A DNA stretch of 64,000 nt. Origin: a bacterium. Its GTDB lineage: Bacteria; Actinomycetota; Acidimicrobiia; Spongiisociales; Spongiisociaceae. The DNA lies in contig JAPPFW010000007.1 in NCBI GenBank assembly GCA_028821575.1, positions 32,032 to 96,031 of the forward strand, read 5' to 3'. Position 1 is the first letter of the stretch; every line of letters starts with the position of its first letter. The position numbers and the translations under genes are program-made. Below are positions 56,093 through 64,000 of this stretch, in pieces. The notes beneath the pieces are model-generated. The model saw only the letters and a program-made list of their open reading frames with translations. It did not search any database and was not told the origin of the DNA.

Positions 56093-57124
56093 ATGACAAA
56101 GAGACGTTGGGCGGTGGCTCTAGCCGTCCTTGCACTTGCCTTCGCCGCGTGCGGTGGAGGCGAGGAAGCCGCTCCCGAGGAGACTGCGGCTCCCGCAGCC
56201 ACGGAAGCTGCCACCACGACCGAAGCACCCACCACAGTGGCCGTGACCCCGACCCAGAGTTCGGACCTCACTTTCCACATGGTCACGCACTCCGATGACG
56301 GCGTGTTCTGGTCTGTCGTCAAGAAGGGCGCCCAGGACGCCGCCGATGCCCTCGGCGTCGAGATGGTGTGGAGCCCATCCAGCAACGACCCTGAGAAGCA
56401 GGTGCAGGACATGCAGGCCGCGGTCGCCTCGGCCTCCGACGGGATCGGCGTGTCGCTTGCCAATCCCCAAGCCCTCGGTCCGGAGGTGCAAGCGGCTATC
56501 GCCGCGGGTATCCCCGTGATCACCCTCAACTCGGGCTCGAACCAGTTCAAGGAACTGGGTGCCATCACCCACGTCGGGCAGACGGAGATAGTGGCCGGAG
56601 AGGGCGCGGGTGAGTTCTTCAACGACCTGGGCGCCGGCAAGGTTCTCTGTGCGCAGCAGGAGCAGGGCAATATCGGCCTGGAGGAGCGCTGCCAGGGTCT
56701 CGAGGCTACCTTCAACGGCGAGGTGGTAACCCAGTTCGTAGGTCTCGACGCTGAACCGGAGACCCAGATCAACACGATCGCGGCCGCGCTGCAGGCGGAC
56801 ACTGACATCGACGGCGTGCTGGGCGTCGGTCCGAACGTGGCGGTGCGCGCCGTCGAAGCGGGCAACCAGGCCGGACGCGACCTCTACATCGGCGGTTTCG
56901 ACATTTCCAACGACCTGATCGCCGCGATCGAGGCCGGGGATGTCAACTTCACGGTGGACCAGCAGCAGTACCTGCAGGGGTACCTGACGATCGTGTTCCT
57001 GTACCTCAATGCGACGAACCTCAACACCGTTGGTGGTGGTCTGCCCGTGCTCACCGGTCCGGGCTTCGTGACCACGGAAAACGTGGGCCAGGTCAAGGCC
57101 CTCGTCGACCAGGGCACTCGGTAG
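56093..57124 (+). CDS. Sugar/cyclitol ABC transporter substrate-binding lipoprotein
   Basis: 343 residues. Lipoprotein signal peptide ending AFAAC (Cys20), then an Ala/Glu/Thr-rich linker. The mature part is a type I periplasmic-binding fold of the RbsB/rhizopine-inositol class: FHMVTHSDDGVFWSVVKKGAQ, ASDGIGVSLANPQALGPEVQ and IGGFDISNDLIAAIEAGDVNFTVDQQQYLQGY. GGAGGAA ribosome binding site. First gene of the operon that includes IolC and IolG, so inositol is the likely ligand. Confidence 0.9.
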   Translation: MTKRRWAVALAVLALAFAACGGGEEAAPEETAAPAATEAATTTEAPTTVAVTPTQSSDLTFHMVTHSDDGVFWSVVKKGAQDAADALGVEMVWSPSSNDPEKQVQDMQAAVASASDGIGVSLANPQALGPEVQAAIAAGIPVITLNSGSNQFKELGAITHVGQTEIVAGEGAGEFFNDLGAGKVLCAQQEQGNIGLEERCQGLEATFNGEVVTQFVGLDAEPETQINTIAAALQADTDIDGVLGVGPNVAVRAVEAGNQAGRDLYIGGFDISNDLIAAIEAGDVNFTVDQQQYLQGYLTIVFLYLNATNLNTVGGGLPVLTGPGFVTTENVGQVKALVDQGTR

Positions 57125-57148
57125 CGGAAGGGGGAGTAAACGGACCAT

Positions 57149-57177
57149 GGAGGGGGCCTGGCAATCAGGCCCCCTCC
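57149..57177 (+). promoter_or_regulatory. GC hairpin between binding protein and permease genes
   Basis: GGAGGGGGCCTG (57149-57160) pairs with CAGGCCCCCTCC (57166-57177), a perfect 12-base stem with a 5-base loop, 25 bases after the stop. No T run follows. Such hairpins often stabilise or partly terminate the transcript so that the binding protein is made in excess of the membrane parts. Confidence 0.6.
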
Positions 57178-57287
57178 TGGCTTTCCGGAGCATGTCACCT
57201 GAGGCCACTGCTTCCCGTTCTGCGGCCAACGGTCGAGAGGGCGGATCGGTAGGTTTCAGTTCGTCAAGCGAAAGGAGGAGGGAACAC

Positions 57288-57332
57288 ATGAGCGTCTACC
57301 GGAAGGGTGGCCTCGATGGCTGCCGACACTAA
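57288..57332 (+). CDS. Possible 14-residue leader peptide upstream of the permease
   Basis: A strong ribosome binding site (AAAGGAGGAGG) precedes an ATG that reads [14 protein letters not shown] and stops at 57332, 16 bases inside the permease gene in another frame. The permease start itself has only a weak site, so the leader may bring ribosomes to it by coupling. It may also be that the site simply serves a misplaced start. Confidence 0.4.
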   Translation: MSVYRKGGLDGCRH

Positions 57333-59451
57333 GCCCGCGCCTGCGTCGCAGGGCGATGAGCGGCTTGCTTACCGCGGTCCCATCCAGCGGCTACTGACCC
57401 GACCGGAGATCGGAGCGCTGGTCGGTACCGGCGCCATCTGGATGTTCTTCTGGTCCGTCAGCGATGTCTTCGGCACCACGGCGGGAACCAACAACTACCT
57501 GGACGTCGCCACCTCGCTGGGCATCATGGCGATCGCCGTGGCGCTGCTGATGATCGGTGGCGAGTTCGACCTCTCGTCGGGCGCCATGACCGGCGCAACC
57601 GGAATGCTGGTGGTGTTGCTGGTGAAGGACACCGGTGAACTCGGTGGTCTGGGACTTCCGCTCAGCGTCGCCATCCCGATCACGTTCCTGTTCGCCTTGG
57701 GAATCGGTTGGGTCAACGGAACGCTGGTCGAGAAGACCGGGCTGCCCAGCTTCATCGTGACTCTAGGAACGTTCTTCGTTCTGAGAGGCGCCAAGCTCGG
57801 CTTTTCCAAGCTGTTCGTCGACAAGGTGATCGTCGAGGGTCTCGACAACGCTCCCGACTACGACTTCTGGGCCAACATCTTCGGTGGTGTCTGGATCCGC
57901 AACGACCATTTGTGGGATTCGTTCCTGGGCGGTCGGGACATGGTGTTCGGAGTCTTCGCGACTCTGGGTGTCGTCGCACTCATCGTAGGCCTCATGGAGT
58001 TGAGCCTGGTGCGGCGCGACCGTGCGAGTTCCGAGAACACAGGCGCCGCCATGGTCGGAACGGGCTCGGTCATCATCGCTCTCGCAGCTGCTGTGATCGG
58101 ATTGGTGGTGGCCTTCGCTCTGGTCGGCTTGGGCGACTCCGACAACGTGTCCGACAACTGGCTGCTCGTAGTGGCCGTGGCCGTAGCGCTCGTGCTGGGC
58201 TTCCTGGCCGGTGTCGGCCTCATAAGGCAAACCCGGGGACCCTGGGGCAAGCTCAGCCAGGAAGGCATCGGGCTCACCGCCACTGTGGTCGGGTTGGCCG
58301 GAGCCATCGTGGGCCTGCTGCAATTGACCGTCACCGATGGCGTCGACGCTAACTGGACGTGGTCCATCGTGATGGTCGCCGGCGTGGTGATCGCCATCTT
58401 CGGGTATTCGGCGTGGCGTTTCGAGCCCAGCACCCTCTTTAAGGGCGGCTTCTCACTCAGCAGGGACGTAGGCCGCAGGACAGCGATCGGCCTGGGGTTG
58501 GTGATCCTCGGCATGATCCTCGGTGTAGCGATGGACTCGAGCAGCGAGACGGTGCTCGGATTGCTGCTCACCGTGCAGGGTCTGCGCGCGATCCTGTTCG
58601 GGGGGCTGGTGATCGTAGGGGTTCTGATGCTCCTCAACGCCGCCCGGGACGCGGACTCCTCACCTGTGACCAGGTTCTCCATCACGGCCGTCACCGGGGT
58701 AGGGATAGCCGTGGTCGGATTCGTGATCCAGTCCGAGGCGGAGTCGGCCAAGTACAGGGCCGAGTTCTTCGCCTGGATGATGGGCGCTGCGGTGGTGTTG
58801 CTGATCGTGGCCATGATCCGCCTCCTGTTCGACCAGCGCCGCCATGCTCATGCGGAGGCGGACAAGTTGGGCACTTCGGTCTCGATCGCCGGAATCCTGC
58901 TGATCGTTCTGGCCATCGCCGTCAAGCTCCTATGGGCCACCTCGGAGGAGTTGGAAGCGTCGCGGGCATTGATCACCTACCGCGTGTCGATCCTCTACTT
59001 CTTCGCATTCGCCGCGTTCGCCACCTGGCTCCTGATGCGCACCAAGTTCGGGAGTTGGACGTTCGCGGTGGGTGGTAACAAGGAAGCCTCGCGCCAGGTG
59101 GGTGTACCGGCTGCACGCACCAAGACCCAACTCTTCATGATGGTGTCGGGAGCGTCTTGGCTGGTCGGGACGCTGATTGCATTCCGGCTCAACTCGGTCC
59201 AGGCCAATGTGGGAGACGGACAGGAGTTCTTCTACATCATCGCCGCCGTCGTGGGCGGGAACCTGTTGACCGGCGGCTACGGATCAGCGGCCGGCGCCGC
59301 CATCGGCGCCCTGATCATGGCGATGTCGTTCCAGGGGATCCCGTTCGCCGGATGGAACTCCGACTGGCGGTTCCTGTTCGTCGGCGTGATCCTCCTGCTG
59401 GCCGTTATGGTGAATAACTATGTCCGCGGAAAGGCGGAGAAGACAAGATGA
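57316..59451 (+). CDS. ABC sugar permease with large transmembrane insertion
   Basis: 711 residues, about twice the RbsC-type norm (320-350). The first ~205 residues match the first half of BPD_transp_2 permeases ([40 protein letters not shown]). The last ~140 match the second half ([38 protein letters not shown]). Between them lie roughly 350 residues with about 9-10 extra hydrophobic helices of no recognised family. The reading frame is continuous with normal codon use. Start ATG 57316 with overlapping leader peptide. Ends by ATGA overlap with the ATPase gene. Confidence 0.85.
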   Translation: MAADTKPAPASQGDERLAYRGPIQRLLTRPEIGALVGTGAIWMFFWSVSDVFGTTAGTNNYLDVATSLGIMAIAVALLMIGGEFDLSSGAMTGATGMLVVLLVKDTGELGGLGLPLSVAIPITFLFALGIGWVNGTLVEKTGLPSFIVTLGTFFVLRGAKLGFSKLFVDKVIVEGLDNAPDYDFWANIFGGVWIRNDHLWDSFLGGRDMVFGVFATLGVVALIVGLMELSLVRRDRASSENTGAAMVGTGSVIIALAAAVIGLVVAFALVGLGDSDNVSDNWLLVVAVAVALVLGFLAGVGLIRQTRGPWGKLSQEGIGLTATVVGLAGAIVGLLQLTVTDGVDANWTWSIVMVAGVVIAIFGYSAWRFEPSTLFKGGFSLSRDVGRRTAIGLGLVILGMILGVAMDSSSETVLGLLLTVQGLRAILFGGLVIVGVLMLLNAARDADSSPVTRFSITAVTGVGIAVVGFVIQSEAESAKYRAEFFAWMMGAAVVLLIVAMIRLLFDQRRHAHAEADKLGTSVSIAGILLIVLAIAVKLLWATSEELEASRALITYRVSILYFFAFAAFATWLLMRTKFGSWTFAVGGNKEASRQVGVPAARTKTQLFMMVSGASWLVGTLIAFRLNSVQANVGDGQEFFYIIAAVVGGNLLTGGYGSAAGAAIGALIMAMSFQGIPFAGWNSDWRFLFVGVILLLAVMVNNYVRGKAEKTR

Positions 59452-60239
59452 GCGAACCTGCACTTCTCGAGATGGAGGGAATCTCCAAGTTCTACGGCAA
59501 CATCATCGCCCTGCGGGACATCACCACCTCGGTGAGAGCCGGTGAGGTCACCTGCGTCCTGGGCGACAACGGTGCCGGTAAGTCGACATTCATCAAGATC
59601 CTGGCGGGCGCTCACAAGCAGAGCGAGGGGAGGCTGTTCGTCGAGGGTGAGGAGGTGGATTTCGACTCGCCGCGCGACGCGCTGGCGCGCGGTATCGCCA
59701 CCGTGTACCAGGACCTGGCGGTGGTACCGCTGATGTCGGTCTGGCGGAACTTCTTTCTGGGGGCTGAGCCCACCAAGTTGGGTTTCCTCAAGGTCATAGA
59801 CCGGGAGAAGGCCTCCGGCATAGCCAAGGACGAACTCGCCAAGATGGGCATCGACATCCGTGACACCGAACAGCCCGTCGGCACGCTGTCCGGCGGCGAG
59901 CGGCAGTCGGTCGCCATCGCCCGGGCAGCCTACTTCGGAGCGAAGGTGCTGATCCTCGACGAGCCGACCTCCGCCCTGGGAGTCAAGCAGTCGGGCGTGG
60001 TGCTCCGCTACATAGTGGAGGCGAGGAACCGGGGCCTGGGTGTGATCTTCATCACCCACAACCCCCACCACGCGTATCCGGTCGGCGATCGGTTCATGAT
60101 CCTCAACCGGGGCCGCTCGCTCGGCGACTTCGCCAAGGCGGAACTAACGCAGGCCGAATTGACCCAGTTGATGGCGGGCGGAGCCGACCTTGCGATGCTC
60201 CAGCACGAGCTGAGCAAGGCCGTGGCCGAAGGTAACTAG
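59448..60239 (+). CDS. Sugar ABC transporter ATP-binding protein (single domain)
   Basis: 263 residues with one ABC domain, unlike the double-domain RbsA/MglA: Walker [12 protein letters not shown]-loop YQDLAVVP, signature [14 protein letters not shown], Walker [12 protein letters not shown], His in ITHNPHHAY. Resembles FrcA-type partners, where two copies form a homodimer. Overlaps the permease gene by 4 bases. Confidence 0.93.
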   Translation: MSEPALLEMEGISKFYGNIIALRDITTSVRAGEVTCVLGDNGAGKSTFIKILAGAHKQSEGRLFVEGEEVDFDSPRDALARGIATVYQDLAVVPLMSVWRNFFLGAEPTKLGFLKVIDREKASGIAKDELAKMGIDIRDTEQPVGTLSGGERQSVAIARAAYFGAKVLILDEPTSALGVKQSGVVLRYIVEARNRGLGVIFITHNPHHAYPVGDRFMILNRGRSLGDFAKAELTQAELTQLMAGGADLAMLQHELSKAVAEGN

Positions 60240-60245
60240 CCGGCA

Positions 60246-61256
60246 TTGACAGAGATACGGGCAGGATCCGGAAGAGCACGGCATGAAGAGCCCGGCACCA
60301 CCCGGATCCTGCCCGATCTCGTAACGATCGGAAGGGTCAGCGTCGACCTGTACCCGGAACAGGTCGCGACGCCGATCCGGTCCGTCCAGACCTTCCGGAT
60401 GTCCATCGGCGGTACCCCAACCAACGTGGCTGTGGCGGCGGCACGCCTCGGCAATCACGCAGCCGTCGTCACCAAGGTGGGCGACGACCAGTTCGGCGAC
60501 TACGTATGCCATGCGCTCGCAGCCACATTCGGCGTCGACATCCGTTTTGTGGGGATCGATCCCCGCCTCAAAACCCCCCTGGCTTTCGCAGAGCTGTACC
60601 CGCCGGAGGATCCCAACATCATCTTCTACAGGGAGCCGCGGGCCCCCGACATGAACCTGACCACCGATGACTTGGATCTCCGGGTGGTGATGGAGGCCCC
60701 GATCCTGTGGATTCCGGCCTCCCGTTTCTCCGGTGAACCCAGTCGCTCCACCGTTCGCCGGGTGCTCGAGCGTCGCGAGCGGAGACCCGAAGTCGTGATC
60801 GACCTCGACTGGAGACCCATGTTCTGGAGCTCGGAGGATGAAGCCGGTCGCCGGATCGGGCCGATGCTGGACCACGCGACCATCGCCATCGGTAATCGCG
60901 AGGAGTGCCGTATCGCGGTGGGCACGGCCGATCCCGACCGGGCTGCCGATCGGCTTCTCGCCCGAGGCCTCCGGGCAGCGATGGTGAAGATGGGCGGCGA
61001 CGGGGTGCTCGTGGCCACCGTGGACGGAGACCGAGAGTCGATCCCTCCCTTCTCGGTGAGTGTCGTGTGCGGGCTGGGCGCCGGCGATGCCTTCGGAGGA
61101 GCCTTCTGTCACGGCATCTTGCGCGGTTGGCCGATCACCGAGTGTGCCCGCTTCGGCAACGCGGCCGGAGCGATAGTCGCGTCCCGTCTCATGTGTGCCG
61201 ATGACATGCCGACCCTCGAGGAGATTACGGAATTCCTGGCCGGCCGTGCTCCGTAG
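60246..61256 (+). CDS. iolC: 5-dehydro-2-deoxygluconokinase (PfkB family)
   Basis: Kinase of inositol catabolism acting on 5-dehydro-2-deoxy-D-gluconate. It has 336 residues. Sugar-binding SIGGTPTNVAVAAARLG, the IolC-typical VIDLDWRPMFWSS and AIGNREECRIAVGTADP, and the ATP/anion-hole motif GLGAGDAFGGAFCHG identify it. The start is TTG 60246, six bases after the ATPase stop. Placed between the transporter and iolG. Confidence 0.9.
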   Translation: MTEIRAGSGRARHEEPGTTRILPDLVTIGRVSVDLYPEQVATPIRSVQTFRMSIGGTPTNVAVAAARLGNHAAVVTKVGDDQFGDYVCHALAATFGVDIRFVGIDPRLKTPLAFAELYPPEDPNIIFYREPRAPDMNLTTDDLDLRVVMEAPILWIPASRFSGEPSRSTVRRVLERRERRPEVVIDLDWRPMFWSSEDEAGRRIGPMLDHATIAIGNREECRIAVGTADPDRAADRLLARGLRAAMVKMGGDGVLVATVDGDRESIPPFSVSVVCGLGAGDAFGGAFCHGILRGWPITECARFGNAAGAIVASRLMCADDMPTLEEITEFLAGRAP

Positions 61257-61321
61257 AATCAGGCCCGGTGATCGGGAGCCGGGAGTCGGGAGCCTTCATG
61301 GCGCAAGTTGGAGAGACAGGG

Positions 61322-62332
61322 GTGAGCGAACTCAGTATCGCGGTCATGGGAGCCGGCCGGATCGGCGCATTGCACACCGAACTGCTCCAGCAGCGTGTCG
61401 AAGGAGCCCGGGTGACCGCGGTCTACGACGTCTTCGCAGAGTCAGCCTGTTCAGTCGGTAGCCGGTTCGGCGTTCCGGTTGCCGGCTCCCCGGAGGCCAT
61501 CTTCGACGACCCCTCGGTGGACGCGGTGGCGATATGCACCAGCACTGACACCCATGTCGAGGTGATGATCGAGGCCGCGAGGGCCGGTAAGGCCATCTTC
61601 TGCGAGAAGCCCATCTCCCTCGACCTCGATCAGGTCGACCGCGCCTTGGCGGCGGTGGCCCGGGCCGGGGTCTACCTTCAGGTGGGCTTCAACCGCCGGT
61701 TCGATCCTTCGCACGCCGCGGTACGCGACGCGGTGGCGTCCGGCCGGATCGGCGATGTGCACCTCGTCCGCATCACCTCCCGCGACCCCGAGCCCCCGCC
61801 GATCCCGTACGTCAAGGTTTCCGGCGGCATCTTCCTGGACATGACAATCCACGATTTCGACATGGCCCGCTTCGTTACCGGCAGCGATGTGACCGAGGTA
61901 TACGCGAAAGGGGATGTCCTCGTCGATCCTGACATCGGCGCCGCGGGGGATCTCGACACTGCGGTGATCATGCTCACCCACGAGAACCGGGCGATCACCA
62001 CCATCGACAACAGCCGGAGGGCGGTCTACGGGTACGACCAGAGAGTGGAGGCGTTCGGCTCAGGCGGTATGGCTACCTCCGCCAACCCACTCGACACCAC
62101 CACGGTTGTCCACGATGCAAGCGGTGGACACGGGTCGCCCCTCCCCTACTTCTTCACGGAGCGCTACATACCGAGCTACCTGGCCGAGTGGCAGGCGTTC
62201 GTGGACGCCGTAAGGGAGGGTGCCCCATCTCCGGTGGACGGAATGGACGGGCGGGCGCCGCTGGTGATCGGTCTGGCCGCCTGGAAATCGATCCGGGAAC
62301 AGCGGCCGGTCCTCACCTCCGAATTCGGGTGA
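61322..62332 (+). CDS. iolG: Inositol 2-dehydrogenase-like oxidoreductase
   Basis: Gfo/Idh/MocA family NAD enzyme, 336 residues. NAD loop IAVMGAGRIGALHTELL, the EKP motif in IFCEKPISLDLDQV and the catalytic GGIFLDMTIHDFDMAR (Asp/His pair) match myo-inositol dehydrogenase. GTG 61322 is chosen for the GGAGAG box before it; ATG 61298 is an alternative. The link with iolC and the inositol-type binding protein supports the substrate. Confidence 0.88.
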   Translation: MSELSIAVMGAGRIGALHTELLQQRVEGARVTAVYDVFAESACSVGSRFGVPVAGSPEAIFDDPSVDAVAICTSTDTHVEVMIEAARAGKAIFCEKPISLDLDQVDRALAAVARAGVYLQVGFNRRFDPSHAAVRDAVASGRIGDVHLVRITSRDPEPPPIPYVKVSGGIFLDMTIHDFDMARFVTGSDVTEVYAKGDVLVDPDIGAAGDLDTAVIMLTHENRAITTIDNSRRAVYGYDQRVEAFGSGGMATSANPLDTTTVVHDASGGHGSPLPYFFTERYIPSYLAEWQAFVDAVREGAPSPVDGMDGRAPLVIGLAAWKSIREQRPVLTSEFG

Positions 62333-62339
62333 CGTAGCG

Positions 62340-63275
62340 TTGCGTATCTGGATGACCGGAGGGACCGGGTTCGTGGGAAGCAACATCGTCCACGAGGCAC
62401 TCTCGGCCGGCCATGAGGTTCTCACCACATTCAACTCCTACCACCCGACCGGGAGGGAACTCTATGGGCTCGAGGCAATCGACATGATCGATGCCCGCGC
62501 CGTGGCGGCCGGCGTGCGTTCCTTCCGGCCGGACGTGGTTATCCACTGCGCCATCGTCAACGACCTCCGGAGCCTGTACCTCGACCGGCGCGCCGCTTGG
62601 GACGCCTACGTGGAGTCGACCCGGGCGACGGCCGGGGCGGCGTCCGGCGCCGGCGCGTCCTACGTTCTCGTGTCCACGGACTGGGTGTTCGACGGAACGC
62701 AGGGGGGTGCCGACGAGTCCACCCCACCGAATCCGATCAATCTCTACGGAGTCCTTAAGCTTGCCGCGGAGGTCGTGGCCCTAGAGCGGGGAGGAGCGGT
62801 AGCGCGGGTCTCGGGCGTGAACGGGATCCACCGCGCCCGCCCCTCGGCGCCGCGGGCCCAGGATCCCGGTTACGGGTACTTCGTAGCGTCGATCATCGAC
62901 CGCCTCTCTCTCGGTCGGCCCTTCACGGTTTGGGAGTCGGATCGGATCAACATGGTCGCCACCCCATCGCTGGCCTCCGAGAGTGCCGAGATGATCCTGG
63001 CCATCGGCGCTCTCGGCCTGACCGGAGTCTTCCACTGCTGCGGTGCTGACGGCATCGGGCGGATGGATCTGGCCCGACTCGCCTGCGAGGTCTTCGACCT
63101 GGACCTCGATCTGCTCCGCAGCGGCCCACCCGATCCGTCCGCGATGCCGGGGGCGCCGGTTCCCTACGACACGACCATAACGAGTCCACGAACTAGCGAA
63201 CTGCTAGGGCGGAGGCCGACCCCCATACGATGCCTACTCGAACGCTTCCGGGACGAGTACAGAGCGAAGTCGTGA
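62340..63275 (+). CDS. RmlD-like NAD(P)-dependent sugar reductase
   Basis: 311 residues of the RmlD/dTDP-4-dehydrorhamnose reductase branch of SDR proteins. Dinucleotide loop MTGGTGFVGSNIV, the YVLVSTDWVFDGTQGG block and the active-site NLYGVLKLAAE (Tyr...Lys) are seen. In an inositol-type cluster a reductase role on a cyclitol or its ring-opened product is likely, but the nucleotide-sugar role cannot be ruled out. TTG start 7 bases after iolG. Confidence 0.82.
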   Translation: MRIWMTGGTGFVGSNIVHEALSAGHEVLTTFNSYHPTGRELYGLEAIDMIDARAVAAGVRSFRPDVVIHCAIVNDLRSLYLDRRAAWDAYVESTRATAGAASGAGASYVLVSTDWVFDGTQGGADESTPPNPINLYGVLKLAAEVVALERGGAVARVSGVNGIHRARPSAPRAQDPGYGYFVASIIDRLSLGRPFTVWESDRINMVATPSLASESAEMILAIGALGLTGVFHCCGADGIGRMDLARLACEVFDLDLDLLRSGPPDPSAMPGAPVPYDTTITSPRTSELLGRRPTPIRCLLERFRDEYRAKS

Positions 63276-63931
63276 GGCCAGCAGGCTTGTTGCTGGCCCT
63301 GACGCTGCTAGCGGGGTCCTGCGCCGGAGGCGCCGCCCCGACCGACCCATTCGACTCGGTGGCACAGTTGCGCGGTCACGTGTGCGGTCGTGCGATGGTC
63401 GGGAGTGCGGTAGTGGTCGGTAAGGGACTGCTGGTGACGGTCGCACACAACGTGGCGGGATCGGAAGGGGGCCTCACGGCGACTTTCGAGGACGGGGTGC
63501 AGCATCCCGTGACCCTGGTCGGTATCGACGTCGATCGTGATCTGGCACTGCTGTCAGCTCCGACCGTCGAGCGTCCCAGCATGCCGGTCGCCCAGCCGGT
63601 GCACGGCGAGAGCGGTCGGATCATCCGGCTGCGCGCTCAGGTGGAGAGAACCGAGGTCACCTACACCGGCGCCGAACCCGTGATAGCGGTCGGTCGCAAC
63701 ATCTACGACGAGGAGAGCACGGCTCGCCGCTCGAACGTCCGGGTACAGGCCGCGGCCGGCGCCGGATATTCGGGGGGTCCGATCCTCAACATGGACGACG
63801 AGATGACCGGCCTCGTCTACGCCACGGCCCGACTCGAGGACGTGACCTATGCGAACACCTCCGCGGAGGTGGAGAAGTTCGTGGGGACGGTTGATCCGAG
63901 CACCGAGTCGGACCCGGGTCCGTGCTCGTGA
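63272..63931 (+). CDS. Trypsin-like serine protease lipoprotein
   Basis: 219 residues. Lipoprotein signal peptide with lipobox LAGSC (Cys17). Trypsin-fold catalytic triad: His in VTVAHN, Asp in DVDRDLALL and Ser in GAGYSGGPI. Membrane-anchored and acting outside the cytoplasm. GTG overlaps the RmlD-like gene stop by 4 bases, so it is co-translated with the sugar cluster, an odd partner. Confidence 0.85.
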   Translation: MRPAGLLLALTLLAGSCAGGAAPTDPFDSVAQLRGHVCGRAMVGSAVVVGKGLLVTVAHNVAGSEGGLTATFEDGVQHPVTLVGIDVDRDLALLSAPTVERPSMPVAQPVHGESGRIIRLRAQVERTEVTYTGAEPVIAVGRNIYDEESTARRSNVRVQAAAGAGYSGGPILNMDDEMTGLVYATARLEDVTYANTSAEVEKFVGTVDPSTESDPGPCS

Positions 63932-63977
63932 CTTGTGGCTTGTGGCTGGTGCCCGCTGACCACTGGCCACTGACTAC

Positions 63978-64000
63978 TAACCCCAATTCTTCATGGGGGT
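63978..64000. mobile_element. End of a second MITE-like element (cut by window)
   Basis: TAACCCCAATTCTTCATG (63978-63995) matches the terminal repeat of the 209 bp element at 15152 at 15 of 18 positions. Its other end lies beyond the window, so size and coding content are unknown. The preceding ~45 bases are the GTGGC/CCACTG-type degenerate repeat. Confidence 0.5.

Overview
This 64 kb window is GC-rich, almost fully coding chromosome from an actinobacterium. The conserved orders rnc-plsX-rpmF-yceD(DUF177)-sepIVA-coaD-rsmD-recG and lpdA-sucB-lipBA, an InhA-like enoyl reductase, SufB/D/C/S/U with a Rieske ferredoxin, a DUF222-HNH (13E12-type) gene with a LexA-like box, an HrdB-type sigma factor and many leaderless or GTG/TTG starts all fit Actinomycetota. 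Membership in Acidimicrobiia or a relative is my inference, not something the sequence proves. No rRNA, tRNA or CRISPR array was seen.

Layout. 1-6.5 kb: RNase III/phospholipid/ribosome/CoA/DNA-repair block on the minus strand, then two small plus-strand genes (cold-shock-like and stand-alone AsnC ligand domain). 6.5-10.1 kb: D-Ala-D-Ala ligase, a membrane-anchored MurF-like ligase and an alpha/beta hydrolase. 10.1-15.4 kb: an accessory-looking patch with two copies of a ~112 bp inverted-repeat element bracketing fabI and acs, two small membrane/coiled-coil genes, a CitE-like lyase and a 209 bp MITE with a 5 bp target duplication. 15.4-19.9 kb: lipoate-dependent dehydrogenase operon, with LipB and LipA fused in one polypeptide. 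20-24.5 kb: MBL hydrolase, a three-gene zinc-ribbon/membrane cluster and a DUF222-HNH gene. 24.5-28.7 kb: two tandem secreted beta-propeller proteins. 28.8-44 kb: the SUF iron-sulfur system split into three blocks (sufC-sufS-sufU; sufD-Rieske-sufC; sufB), interspersed with fumarase, a two-component system, a type 5 uracil-DNA glycosylase, a DUF4015 lipoprotein and a sigma factor. 44-50 kb: gltBD. 50.7-55.9 kb: class V aminotransferase, FAD oxidoreductase and the two aconitase X subunits, then LON-domain and hypothetical proteins. 56-64 kb: a sugar/inositol-type ABC transporter with an exceptionally long permease, IolC, IolG, an RmlD-like reductase and a trypsin-like lipoprotein.

How it works together. 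The SUF genes supply clusters to many enzymes here (LipA, GltD/GltB, UDG, possibly AcnX). LipBA lipoylates the SucB E2 encoded just upstream in the same operon. The 56-63 kb cluster looks like uptake and first-step catabolism of inositol or a similar cyclitol.

The strongest unusual points are the LipB-LipA fusion, the ABC permease interrupted by a large transmembrane insertion, two families of short non-coding mobile-looking elements, a family of small membrane proteins with one intact-looking copy and two frameshifted tandem copies, a palindromic operator shared between two small-membrane-gene promoters, and degenerate intergenic repeats that sit at gene 3' ends.
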